From IMG/VR virus record IMGVR_UViG_3300031576_000161, positions 1 to 39,089 of that record: a DNA stretch of 39,089 bases. One strand, written 5' to 3'. A model generated the notes under the pieces. It was not told the origin of the DNA. It ran no database searches and saw nothing but the letters and a program-made list of their open reading frames with translations. The position numbers and the translations under genes were made by a program. This stretch comes from a virus. Shown here in pieces: positions 32,704 through 38,851 of this stretch (positions are counted from its first letter, which is position 1; each line of letters begins with the position of its first letter).

Positions 32704-32903
32704 CGGATGGAGAAAGGCTATTCGTGGCTAGAGTTCGGTCATCTTTTCTTACAATGCTCAGTAATATGTCAGAACCGGAGAGATTTCGGTCAGTAATGGA
32801 TAAATTTACCGATGATTACGACGCCAGAATGAGCTTGCGAGAAACTAAGCTGGAGCGCCTTGCTCGTTCTCGGAAATTGAATCGTCACAAACGCAATCCT
32901 TGA
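32700..32903 (+). CDS. small basic protein at the end of the late operon
   Basis: The 67-residue helical protein is very basic at the C-end (ERLARSRKLNRHKRN). It starts on an ATGA overlap with the holin-like gene and is the last rightward gene. Its final 59 bases overlap the end of the convergent leftward gene. No terminator hairpin is seen between them. Function unknown. Confidence 0.6.
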   Translation: MTDGERLFVARVRSSFLTMLSNMSEPERFRSVMDKFTDDYDARMSLRETKLERLARSRKLNRHKRNP

Positions 32904-33036
32904 GCCCGCAATCCTCGCAGTAGTATTCTGGAGGGTCGTCGGAATTGCTCATCCATGCTCGCCTCCATATCTCTGTATTCATCCAGCGGATACGCCGCTT
33001 GCGTTCTTCGTCAGATTCTTCTTCGCGTTCTCTCAT
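32845..33036 (-). CDS. small Cys-containing protein at the end of the recombination operon
   Basis: The 63-residue product has a charged Arg/Glu N-half and a C-half with YYCEDCGLKDCVCD, four cysteines that could bind zinc. It overlaps the upstream gene by 26 bases and the convergent late gene at its end. An internal Met (19) is another possible start. Function unknown. Confidence 0.6.
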   Translation of the reverse strand: MREREEESDEERKRRIRWMNTEIWRRAWMSNSDDPPEYYCEDCGLKDCVCDDSISENEQGAPA

Positions 33037-33220
33037 AATTTCTCATTGAGTTTATTTCTGGATCGTTTGATTCCTTATACAACTCAGGGCTATTATTGAT
33101 CTCGGCGGAAACCTCACTAAGAGATTCCATTAGCCTACGTATCTCGCGGGCGCTCAATCCAAGGCCAATAGCCTTGGCATGAACGGCCAGCTTGCACCTA
33201 TTTACTATTGGGTTTTCCAC
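33011..33220 (-). CDS. small helical protein
   Basis: From the GTG at 33220 the product is 69 residues, with AIGLGLSAREIRRLMESL, a helix-turn-helix-like stretch, and an Arg-rich end. The frame stays open upstream to an ATG at 33331, but that part overlaps the well-supported Cys-pair gene at 33198-33377, so the shorter form is preferred. Function unknown. Confidence 0.5.
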   Translation of the reverse strand: MENPIVNRCKLAVHAKAIGLGLSAREIRRLMESLSEVSAEINNSPELYKESNDPEINSMRNYERTRRRI

Positions 33221-33377
33221 CAACCACCGCCGATTCTTCCTTGGCAAATCCCCACGCGAGCTTAACCTGCGGGTCCTGTGCGCCCTCTGCCTTAGAACTT
33301 CGACAGATAACGCAGGATAGATTTCCGGCATCCGCGTCTTTTAGCCATACGTGGTTACACCATAATGAGATTTTCAT
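33198..33377 (-). CDS. CxH/CxxC zinc-binding microprotein
   Basis: The 59-residue product starts MKISLWCNHVW and has CVIC at 22-25, so C-x-H plus CxxC would make one zinc site. The same C-x-H-x-W...CxxC layout recurs in 36597-36743. A strong AAGGAGG lies nine bases before the ATG, which directly follows the previous stop. C-terminal half is hydrophilic. Function unknown; DNA or protein binding by a zinc knuckle is inferred. Confidence 0.75.
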   Translation of the reverse strand: MKISLWCNHVWLKDADAGNLSCVICRSSKAEGAQDPQVKLAWGFAKEESAVVGGKPNSK

Positions 33378-33602
33378 TCAATCATCCTCCTTATACCGCG
33401 TAAAATACCTATCAACGTATCTTTGGCTACTTCCTGGAACGGTAGGTTCAAGTACATTATAACACTTATTGCAGATTGTCCTTTCAAATCCGCACCAATC
33501 AATTTTTTTGTTGCATTTAATGCAAATACTTGTACGTTCGCCTACAATACGTCTGCGTCCGGCCTTTCCCCCGGATGCATAATCCAAATGTGTTCGCTCC
33601 AT
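33378..33602 (-). CDS. zinc-ribbon microprotein
   Basis: The product (74 residues from the ATG at 33602) has SICIKCNKK and TICNKCYN, a two-knuckle zinc ribbon like rubredoxin-type folds. The part before Cys30 overlaps the resolvase-like gene by about 60 bases, so a later start (TTG at 33587) is possible. It is followed at once by the next Cys-pair gene. Function unknown. Confidence 0.6.
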   Translation of the reverse strand: MERTHLDYASGGKAGRRRIVGERTSICIKCNKKIDWCGFERTICNKCYNVLEPTVPGSSQRYVDRYFTRYKEDD

Positions 33603-33946
33603 TCGCCGTCTTTGCATAGCTTATAGCTCCTAATGCCATTGCGAATGCCGGATTGGTCCGTCCATACCTGTACTTTTTGAGAGTCAAGATTCCATTTAAT
33701 TGCCTCACATTTCTTGCGCCTAGATGAAGTATCGCCCTTGGTGCATTGCAGAAATAGAGTATATGGCTTATGCTGATGCACTCCTATGAGGTCGGCGCAG
33801 CCGAAGAAGTCATTGGGACTCGATACGGCTCTGCCCGGGCCTATAAATTTTACTGCCGCCCGCGCTCTGTCTGTGGTAAATCCAATGCCTGAAAGATACT
33901 CCTGTATCTTCTTTTCAAACGCAAGACCCTTAGACCGGTTGCTCAT
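33542..33946 (-). CDS. PD-(D/E)XK nuclease, Holliday-junction-resolvase-like
   Basis: The 134-residue protein has KGLAFEKKIQEYL (E11), an Arg-rich RARAAVK stretch, then NDFFGCADLIGV (D46, D52) and LFLQCTKG (Q67, K70). This is the order of the PD-(D/E)XK core as in archaeal-type Hjc resolvases and related Vsr/endonuclease folds. It overlaps the RecB-type nuclease by 17 bases. The likely role is cutting branched DNA made during replication before packaging. The usual Glu of the ExK motif is Gln here, seen in some members. Confidence 0.65.
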   Translation of the reverse strand: MSNRSKGLAFEKKIQEYLSGIGFTTDRARAAVKFIGPGRAVSSPNDFFGCADLIGVHQHKPYTLFLQCTKGDTSSRRKKCEAIKWNLDSQKVQVWTDQSGIRNGIRSYKLCKDGEWSEHIWIMHPGERPDADVL

Positions 33947-34712
33947 GGGCCACTTTTCTAATATGCTCCTGCTTCATTAATCTTGATAGCTCTTTAGCGG
34001 CCAAGAACGCCTCCTGGCTTACCTTAATATCTGGTACGATTGATTCCTCTACCCCGTAAGGCAGTTCCTTTATTAACCTGACGATCATTAACTTAGATGC
34101 CTTAATGCCGTATTGTTCCTTTAAGGCAAGGCTATAGCCGGCCACTTGCAATCCCATCGTATCCCATGCCCCCCGGGCGCTTTTCCAATCAACTAATACA
34201 ATATCCTTCCCGATCTTCCCTATTGCATCTAACTTGCCTCCGTAGCCATGCTTTATGGACGCAACCGGAGTATCTCCCGATACAAACTCTATCCTATTAT
34301 TTGCTTTCCAATTCATAAATTCATTAAGACATGGAGATATATCCTCGTCTATTACTGGCTTTACTCCAAGAATAATAGAATCAATAGCTGAATGTAAGCG
34401 CGTACCAAAATTAGATGCCGTATCCAGTATCTTCTTAGGGCGCATCCGCGCTTTCTTAATTACGCCATCAATCCATTCTTGTGTTACGGTTACCGGTGAG
34501 TTCTGGAATTCTTTAAGGCTATTGGCTACTGAATTAAGGGCTTCTTTCTTAGCCCATCCCATCAGGCGTTGAGTTTTATCGCCGCCGATAATGTCTAAGA
34601 TTCCGGTTACTCCGGGATAGGTTTCTTGGCTTCCGTCTTTTTTGGTTACTTGATAGAAATGCTTATTGTCTTTTTCGATTAACCTTACTTGATACTTGGG
34701 CTTAGGAAGCAC
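33930..34712 (-). CDS. RecB-family PD-(D/E)XK exonuclease
   Basis: The 260-residue nuclease has FGTRLHSAIDSI with G103 and H107 (motif I), GYGGKLDAIGKI with D162, LVDWKSARG with D175 and K177, and LQVAGYSLAL with Q189 and Y193. Together these are the RecB/AddB/Cas4-like nuclease core. It likely processes DNA ends for phage recombination with the neighbouring SSB-like protein. The GTG start lies just after the SSB stop; no strong ribosome site is seen, so translational coupling is likely. Confidence 0.8.
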   Translation of the reverse strand: MLPKPKYQVRLIEKDNKHFYQVTKKDGSQETYPGVTGILDIIGGDKTQRLMGWAKKEALNSVANSLKEFQNSPVTVTQEWIDGVIKKARMRPKKILDTASNFGTRLHSAIDSIILGVKPVIDEDISPCLNEFMNWKANNRIEFVSGDTPVASIKHGYGGKLDAIGKIGKDIVLVDWKSARGAWDTMGLQVAGYSLALKEQYGIKASKLMIVRLIKELPYGVEESIVPDIKVSQEAFLAAKELSRLMKQEHIRKVAHEQPV

Positions 34713-34713
34713 G

Positions 34714-35238
34714 TTAAAACGAGACTTCTTCCTCTACGGCCTCGGATTCTTCGGCGTAACTTTCCTCAACCTTTTCTTTCTTTGGTTGTGGTTTGGGCTT
34801 GGCCGCTTCGGCCGGAGCGTGCAGGAAAAGCCTAATGTTTTGCAGGAGCTGCATAAGGGTTGCTCCCGCCACGGCCACGATCCTTTGCGTGTCCTTTTCA
34901 ATGCCCTTGTCAATGACGGCCTTTGTTATCTCAGCGGCGGCGTTAACACAGGAGGATATGTACATCCCGGCATTATCCTGTGTTGCGTGTTGTCCATTGC
35001 GCGCAACAGCCGCGTTTTGGACAACATTAGACACTTTCTTAATCTCAGCCACATTTGTGTACTTACCCTTCGCCGTTACCTTTTGGGTGAATGTAACCGC
35101 ATAGGTGCCAGGGCCATCTACGTTAGCCATTAGGTCGCCAAAGACGTTGTAGTATTTACCGTCGGCCAAGGTGAGCTTTAGATACTCACCCTTGGCGCCC
35201 TCTACGGTTGCAACTTCTGATACGGCTATTTGTGGCAT
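34714..35238 (-). CDS. single-strand DNA-binding-like protein
   Basis: The 174-residue protein has an N-terminal OB-fold-like beta domain (EYLKLTLADGKYYNVFGDLM, GTYAVTFTQKV). A helical middle and a long Pro/Lys/Glu tail ending EEEVSF follow. SSBs typically end in an acidic tail with a terminal Phe that recruits partners. Its position just before a RecB-type nuclease and its own strong promoter (35337-35365) suit high expression of a recombination SSB. A strong AGGAGG lies six bases before the ATG. No close SSB motif is seen, so the call is functional inference. Confidence 0.6.
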   Translation of the reverse strand: MPQIAVSEVATVEGAKGEYLKLTLADGKYYNVFGDLMANVDGPGTYAVTFTQKVTAKGKYTNVAEIKKVSNVVQNAAVARNGQHATQDNAGMYISSCVNAAAEITKAVIDKGIEKDTQRIVAVAGATLMQLLQNIRLFLHAPAEAAKPKPQPKKEKVEESYAEESEAVEEEVSF

Positions 35239-35259
35239 TTCTTCCTCCTAGATTTAAAG

Positions 35260-35307
35260 GGGCCGGCGGCTATGCCAACGGGATGGAAGGTAGGGAACCA
35301 CCGGCCC
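35260..35307 (-). promoter_or_regulatory. GC-rich leader hairpin of the SSB operon
   Basis: In the leftward leader GGGCCGGtGG (35307-35298) pairs with CCgCCGGCCC (35269-35260), nine pairs with one mismatch and a 28-base loop. CTTTAAATC and the AGGAGG site follow. It may be an attenuator or mRNA-stabilising element; the following U run is weak. Confidence 0.4.
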
Positions 35308-35336
35308 GAAATCTCATTACCCGTTGACATTGGCTT

Positions 35337-35365
35337 ATTATATCTCATATACACACATTTTTCAA
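35337..35365 (-). promoter_or_regulatory. sigma70-type promoter of the SSB/recombination operon
   Basis: Read leftward, TTGAAA (35365-35360) and a perfect TATAAT (35342-35337) are 17 bases apart. It lies in the 155-bp gap after the gene ending at 35394 and ahead of the SSB-like gene. Confidence 0.85.
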
Positions 35366-35393
35366 TACCAATATCTTCTATCAAAAACCAACA

Positions 35394-35537
35394 TTAACAG
35401 ATTAACGGTAAGCGTGTAACGCCACCATGTCGTCCTCCTGCCAATTCTTTTACTTTTTTTACTGCTTGATGTAACGACATTCCTTGTTCATACATCCAGC
35501 CGACAGCCGCCAGAGTCATTTCCATTTCTTCAGTCAT
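35394..35537 (-). CDS. small hypothetical protein
   Basis: The 47-residue product starts MTEEMEMTLAAVGWMYEQG and is helical. The ATG overlaps the preceding stop (ATGA); the longer open frame upstream overlaps a membrane-protein gene and is not used here. It is the last gene of the early operon. Function unknown. Confidence 0.6.
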   Translation of the reverse strand: MTEEMEMTLAAVGWMYEQGMSLHQAVKKVKELAGGRHGGVTRLPLIC

Positions 35538-35623
35538 TTTTCCCTCATGATCTTCACTATGGAAACAATGAGAAAAATGGCGATAAGGGTCAAAGAAATC
35601 ACGACACACGCTAGAAAAGGCAT
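35534..35623 (-). CDS. 29-residue single-pass membrane peptide
   Basis: The product starts MPFLACVVISLTLIAIFLIV and ends in a basic KIMREK, a single membrane helix with a short cytoplasmic tail. GGAGGAGG lies 12 or more bases upstream, at the end of the previous gene. Membrane microproteins are common in phage early operons. Confidence 0.55.
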   Translation of the reverse strand: MPFLACVVISLTLIAIFLIVSIVKIMREK

Positions 35624-35625
35624 AA

Positions 35626-35790
35626 CTATTTTTTGTACCTCCTCCTCCACTTAGCGTCCTTTTCAACAAAAATCATGCCCCATAACTGTTCGCAGATTTC
35701 GTCAATATCGTCGAAGTCGCGGCCATCGGCACCATGCCTTGGCCAGAGAATGGCGGCAGGACATTGATAGGTTTTATGTGTTGGTTTCAT
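35626..35790 (-). CDS. small hypothetical protein
   Basis: The 54-residue product starts MKPTHKTYQCPAAILWP and contains GRDFDDIDEICEQLWGMIF, then a basic KWRRRYKK end. The ATG overlaps the preceding stop (ATGA). No family is recognised. Confidence 0.6.
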   Translation of the reverse strand: MKPTHKTYQCPAAILWPRHGADGRDFDDIDEICEQLWGMIFVEKDAKWRRRYKK

Positions 35791-35960
35791 TTGTCAGGAA
35801 TACGCGCTCCTTTTTCTAACAACAATGCTGCCATTGCTTTTTGCCAATAATCCTCCATTTTCTTGACACAAAACGCGCACCAAGCACAAACATTATCGGT
35901 ATTATGATGCTCGCCGCATTTTGAACAGTCATACCCTCCTGCTACTTCCTTCTTTGGCAT
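35787..35960 (-). CDS. zinc-ribbon microprotein
   Basis: The 57-residue product has YDCSKCGEHH near 10-19 and CAWCAFC near 26-32, a compact zinc-binding site, then a helical tail. It sits between two hypothetical genes in the early operon and overlaps the next start (ATGA). Function unknown. Confidence 0.65.
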   Translation of the reverse strand: MPKKEVAGGYDCSKCGEHHNTDNVCAWCAFCVKKMEDYWQKAMAALLLEKGARIPDK

Positions 35961-35982
35961 TTACCGCACCTTCCCCAGGAGA

Positions 35983-36207
35983 TCAATCCTGATCTTCCGG
36001 GTAATGAGATAATTGCAAGATTGCCCGCCAGGGGTGGAAGTGAATCCCAGTCGGGGGGTTGGGATCGCCTTCCTCGGCCTCATCGTGGACTATTATGCCG
36101 TGATCGGTGAATTTTACAAATTCCGCGTATTCACAATCACCGCCGGAGGGCTCAAAGAATATCCGTATTATCTGACCTGGCTTAAACTCTTTGGCTGGTT
36201 TTTTCAT
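35983..36207 (-). CDS. small hypothetical protein
   Basis: The 74-residue beta-type protein contains KPGQIIRIFFEP and HGIIVHDEAEEGD, a pattern like a small SH3-like or barrel fold. It starts with an ATGA overlap after the frameshifted gene at 36204-36406 and a GGAGAT site. No family is recognised. Confidence 0.65.
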   Translation of the reverse strand: MKKPAKEFKPGQIIRIFFEPSGGDCEYAEFVKFTDHGIIVHDEAEEGDPNPPTGIHFHPWRAILQLSHYPEDQD

Positions 36208-36406
36208 TTTATCTCCTTGATCGTATCCAACATCATCTTAGCCAACTTGACAGCTCCATCCTCCCGCCAGTGCTTGAGTTTTGTTCCGTCGTCAACCGTA
36301 TAATCGCATAAATGCCTTTCGCCACATGGGCATGGCGTTGCGTTGGCGGCTCTTGTCGCCTTTTTTCACTCGCCCGGAGCAGGGCTAAGTCCGCAAATTT
36401 TTTCAT
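36204..36406 (-). pseudogene. small Cys-containing gene split by a -1 frame change at an A6 run
   Basis: The gene starts at 36406 on an ATGA overlap and reads MKKFADLALLRASEK. At the A6 run (36366-36361) the frame stops looking like protein, while the -1 frame continues as KATRAANATPCPCGE, RHLCDYTVDDGT and ends TIKEIK exactly on an ATGA overlap with the next gene. The joined product is 67 residues. A sequencing or real one-base deletion, or slippage on A AAA AGG, would explain it. Reading without a shift gives 57 residues ending in an unconvincing tail. Confidence 0.6.
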
Positions 36407-36615
36407 AGCTCCAACCCGCTGTCAGAGATAATATCATGTAGCTTGGATCGGATGGTTGTTATGTCGAGCTTGTTTCTATTCTCGTATTTGGACTCCTCGT
36501 GCCTAAGCCACTTCTCCAGCTCGCTGACGATTTGTTTCCAGTCAGCGCCGAACAAAGCATTAAAATGAGCCTCTTGGTCCTCTGGCAAGTTAAACTCTAA
36601 GATGGCTTTTGGCAT
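36403..36615 (-). CDS. conserved small phage protein (MPKAILEFNLPED type)
   Basis: The 70-residue protein starts at the ATG at 36615 behind AGGAG and reads MPKAILEFNLPEDQEAHFNA. Acidic helical sequence with KWLRHEESKY and TTIRSKLHDIISD follows. This N-terminal motif and the R.KLH.II-like end are typical of a widespread early phage protein of unknown function. Frame upstream of 36615 overlaps the previous gene and is not used. Confidence 0.7.
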   Translation of the reverse strand: MPKAILEFNLPEDQEAHFNALFGADWKQIVSELEKWLRHEESKYENRNKLDITTIRSKLHDIISDSGLEL

Positions 36616-36743
36616 TGGCAGTCTCCTGGGCAATTTATAAACCCCTTCACGATACCTCTAAAAAGCGTATGCTTACATTTTCTGCAAAACTGATACGGCG
36701 TTGACTCAGCTACGAACATTTCCCATTTATGTAGGCAGATCAT
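36597..36743 (-). CDS. CxH/CxxC zinc-binding microprotein
   Basis: From the ATG at 36743 (ATGA overlap with the previous stop) the product is 48 residues: MICLHKWEMF, FCRKCKH and CPGDCQC. The C-x-H-x-W then CxxC layout is the same as at 33198-33377. Longer starts (36749, 36788) are possible but overlap the zinc-ribbon gene. Function unknown. Confidence 0.6.
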   Translation of the reverse strand: MICLHKWEMFVAESTPYQFCRKCKHTLFRGIVKGFINCPGDCQCQKPS

Positions 36744-36880
36744 ATCCATCGCGGCGGCATATGCCCCTTCCCATCGCATCCTGGGCATAGAATCTTGATG
36801 CCGTCATTGCGAACCTGTATTCTTGTCCCATAACAACAGGGGCAAAGCTCGCCGGTGTTTATTCCTTGGTTATCGGTCAT
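36740..36880 (-). CDS. zinc-ribbon microprotein
   Basis: The 46-residue product starts MTDNQGINTGELCPCCYG and has CPGCDGKG later, a DnaJ-like CxxC-x-G knuckle pair. GGGAA precedes the ATG. The open frame extends upstream through a His-Gly-Pro repeat, but the start is set here because the adjacent gene starts MTDN after a nearly identical 5' block. Function unknown. Confidence 0.6.
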   Translation of the reverse strand: MTDNQGINTGELCPCCYGTRIQVRNDGIKILCPGCDGKGHMPPRWI

Positions 36881-37028
36881 GATATTCCCATGCGTCCCGT
36901 GCGGCCCGTGCGGCCAGTGCGCCCCGTGCGGCCCATGTGTCCCAGGCGTCCCATGATGCCCGTGCGGCCCGTGCGGCCCATGCGTCCCGTGCGGCCCATG
37001 CCGCCCGCACAATCTCGTTATCTGTCAT
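36870..37028 (-). CDS. Ala/Arg/Trp repeat protein
   Basis: The 52-residue product begins MTDNEIVRAAWAARDAW and continues as a near-periodic A-A-R / D-A-W helix up to DAWEYHDR. It is encoded by a 9-bp-based repeat (GCCGCACGG). Phage proteins of similar W-A-A-R composition occur but have no known function. GGGAG stands just before the ATG. The alternative frame reads His-Gly-Pro repeats and is less convincing. Confidence 0.55.
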   Translation of the reverse strand: MTDNEIVRAAWAARDAWAARAARASWDAWDTWAARGALAARAARDAWEYHDR

Positions 37029-37064
37029 GATACTCCCATTCTTTTGCCGCCTCCAGCTACTTTT

Positions 37065-37148
37065 CTATCCCTCATCCCCAAATATCAACACCGACAATCC
37101 AAAAATGACTAGCCCAAGAAATGCGCGCACTCTTGTCCAGAAGTTCAT
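37065..37148 (-). CDS. 27-residue membrane peptide
   Basis: The product reads MNFWTRVRAFLGLVIFGLSV then LIFGDEG, one membrane helix with a basic N-end. It overlaps nothing important and starts four bases after the previous stop region. Function unknown. Confidence 0.5.
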   Translation of the reverse strand: MNFWTRVRAFLGLVIFGLSVLIFGDEG

Positions 37149-37151
37149 CTG

Positions 37152-37289
37152 TCAATCCTGTATTTTCCTGCACTTAGAACAAATGGCTTCGCCTCTGTCA
37201 TAAAACCACGGCCCTCCACCCCATTCACGACAACGCCAGCATTTTGATTTAACACCAATCCACGGGTCCGTAATTAATTTTAACAGCAT
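37152..37289 (-). CDS. zinc-ribbon microprotein
   Basis: The 45-residue product has KCWRCREWGGG near 16-26 and ICSKCRK near 37-43, a two-knuckle zinc ribbon. It starts two bases after the previous stop. Function unknown. Confidence 0.65.
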   Translation of the reverse strand: MLLKLITDPWIGVKSKCWRCREWGGGPWFYDRGEAICSKCRKIQD

Positions 37290-37291
37290 AA

Positions 37292-37477
37292 TTAATTTAC
37301 GGTACATTCCGCCATATCCGCGCATAAGTAGGCTATCTTGGTAACAAGCGACCTCGCTATAACGGGATTGTGTTCTATAGGACTGAATCCTTTTATACCC
37401 GATAGCGCCGCCCTAATCATTAAGCGCGCCTCATCTTCAGTAAGCTCCATTTCCACCGCCTCGATGTTGTTCGTCAT
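37292..37477 (-). CDS. small hypothetical protein
   Basis: The 61-residue product starts MTNNIEAVEMELTEDEARL and is helical with alternating charges. It lies between the Cro/C1-like regulator and a zinc-ribbon gene. A GGGGG run about 12 bases upstream may serve as ribosome site. No family is recognised. Confidence 0.6.
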   Translation of the reverse strand: MTNNIEAVEMELTEDEARLMIRAALSGIKGFSPIEHNPVIARSLVTKIAYLCADMAECTVN

Positions 37478-37483
37478 GTTGTT

Positions 37484-37708
37484 TTATACCCCCTCTGGTA
37501 TATTTTTTTTCTCTGGCGCAACAAGCGGGCAGTCCGGGTACACTCTCTTGATTGCGTTTTTTGCCAGGTGTTGCGGGTGCCTGATACCTGCCGCCCAGGC
37601 ATACACCGCGCCGGCACTGACATCCACCGTCCGTGCGAATCCCTCATATGTCAACTTATTATCGTTCAACCATTTTGCGAATGGCGTACCCTGCTCTGAT
37701 TGCGTCAT
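37484..37708 (-). CDS. Cro/C1-type helix-turn-helix regulator
   Basis: The 74-residue protein has FAKWLNDNKLTYEGFARTVD, then VSAGAVYAWAAGIRHP, the helix-turn-helix of XRE-type regulators, with the recognition helix at about 31-41. A short basic tail follows. It starts on an ATGA overlap with the serine recombinase stop. Likely binding sites are the inverted repeats around the early promoter (210-303), by inference. It is short for a repressor and fits a Cro-like role. Confidence 0.7.
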   Translation of the reverse strand: MTQSEQGTPFAKWLNDNKLTYEGFARTVDVSAGAVYAWAAGIRHPQHLAKNAIKRVYPDCPLVAPEKKNIPEGV

Positions 37709-38334
37709 TGTTTATCTCCCATTGGCACTGTATTTTTGCATACCGCGCCATTATTGTCAAGTGATTTTACGATCCTTGCGACATGCGACTTGCTGATCCC
37801 GGTATCTGCCGCAATAGCCCGACCGGAGAATCCTTCTAGCCGTAATGATTCTATCTTCGCCATAATCTCAGGCTTGATCCCAACCGGGCGCCCCAACTTT
37901 AGGCCCTGTGCTTTCAACCGTTCCAACGCGGCCGCGACCCTCTCGCGCCGGCAATCCAATTCAAACTCAGCCATAGCCGCGATAATCCCAAACATAAGTT
38001 TCCCGGTGGCCGTGCTTGTGTCTATATTTTCTTGGTAGCTGATAAACTCTACTCCTAAACTTTTCATTTCCTGTAATGCAATCACAAGATGGATAATTGA
38101 CCTCGCGAATCTATCAAACTTCCATACCAATACTCCATCTATTTTTCTTTTGCGGACATCGTCCATTAACTTATCTAGTTCTGGCCGCTTATCTTTTGTG
38201 CCGGAGACGCCGGACTCAATGTACTCTTTGGTTATCGTCCACTGTTTTGCGTTTGCGTATCTACGCAAATCAATTAATTGGTTCTCGCAGTGCTGGTCTT
38301 TGGTGGATACTCTACAGTATATGGCTATGTTCAT
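37705..38334 (-). CDS. small serine recombinase (resolvase/invertase type)
   Basis: The 209-residue enzyme has YCRVST with catalytic Ser10 and Arg8, ESGVSGTK, KFDRFARS with R75 and R78, and the long E helix (ATGKLMFGIIAAMAEFELD 109-127). A C-terminal helix-turn-helix follows (GFSGRAIAADTGISKSHVARI). It is the right size for Tn3-type resolvases and Hin/Gin invertases and lacks the large domain of serine integrases. GGAGG precedes the ATG. It may resolve genome multimers or invert a segment; no matching crossover site was identified. Confidence 0.85.
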   Translation of the reverse strand: MNIAIYCRVSTKDQHCENQLIDLRRYANAKQWTITKEYIESGVSGTKDKRPELDKLMDDVRKRKIDGVLVWKFDRFARSIIHLVIALQEMKSLGVEFISYQENIDTSTATGKLMFGIIAAMAEFELDCRRERVAAALERLKAQGLKLGRPVGIKPEIMAKIESLRLEGFSGRAIAADTGISKSHVARIVKSLDNNGAVCKNTVPMGDKQ

Positions 38335-38335
38335 T

Positions 38336-38521
38336 TTATGCCTCCATTTTTTTTACACACCAAAAACTTCTGCACCTATCATCCTTGCGCCCGCTAAACC
38401 CGCCGAGATAATAGCATTGAGTTTTCTGCCTGTGCATAACACCGTCTGGCCCCGGCCCAAACTTTGGGGCGCGATTGATAGATGGTCCGTTACACGTTGG
38501 GCATATTAGTGTTTTAGCCAT
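38336..38521 (-). CDS. zinc-binding small protein
   Basis: From the ATG at 38521 behind GGAGG the product is 61 residues: ICPTCNGPSINRAP, then QCYYLGGFSGRKDDRCRSFWC. A CxxC knuckle plus two later cysteines fit a zinc site. It overlaps the previous gene by eight bases and ends one base before the recombinase start. Function unknown. Confidence 0.65.
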   Translation of the reverse strand: MAKTLICPTCNGPSINRAPKFGPGPDGVMHRQKTQCYYLGGFSGRKDDRCRSFWCVKKMEA

Positions 38522-38672
38522 TGTGTGCCTCCAGGTTTTCATCGCTCCATATCTGCACATGGATACTTACCCAATCCTCGCGTATTGCTTCGTCGTCGGA
38601 TATGTCCCAACATGGACAATCTTGTCCGTCTGCAAGCTCGTGGATAATCTCAAGCTCGGTTCGAGTGTTCAT
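38514..38672 (-). CDS. small acidic protein
   Basis: The 52-residue product contains LADGQDCPCWDISDDEAIRED and is strongly acidic. It starts on a TGATG overlap with the previous stop and overlaps the next gene. No family is recognised. Confidence 0.6.
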   Translation of the reverse strand: MNTRTELEIIHELADGQDCPCWDISDDEAIREDWVSIHVQIWSDENLEAHNG

Positions 38673-38851
38673 CAGTCCTCGGTAACTATTTCTCTTTTTG
38701 CTTTACCCAAAAACCATCCTATCCGGGTGCATTCTTTTGTCCTGCGCCCGAATGGGTCCATTTTTTTTGCTTTTCTTAGCGCGCTTTTTGGGAATCTCGC
38801 CCTAATTTTCCAGTCGCTACCGTCTTTTAGCGTAACAAAGTAATTTTTCAT
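38672..38851 (-). CDS. small basic protein
   Basis: The 59-residue product starts MKNYFVTLKDGSDWKIRARF and is rich in Lys and Arg. It overlaps the stop of the junction gene (ATGA). The pattern resembles small phage DNA-associated proteins; no family is recognised. Confidence 0.6.
   Translation of the reverse strand: MKNYFVTLKDGSDWKIRARFPKSALRKAKKMDPFGRRTKECTRIGWFLGKAKREIVTED

Noticed and set aside
33011-33331. 106-codon frame starting MPEIYP
   Set aside because: Its first third overlaps a better-supported Cys-pair gene with a strong ribosome site (33198-33377).
35394-35669. 91-codon version of the last early gene
   Set aside because: The added N-terminal part overlaps a membrane-peptide gene and lacks a ribosome site; the ATGA start at 35537 fits the operon.
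36740-37012. 90-codon frame with His-Gly-Pro repeats
   Set aside because: Its upstream part is a shadow of the Ala/Arg/Trp repeat gene, which has a ribosome site. The zinc-ribbon part has its own start at 36880.
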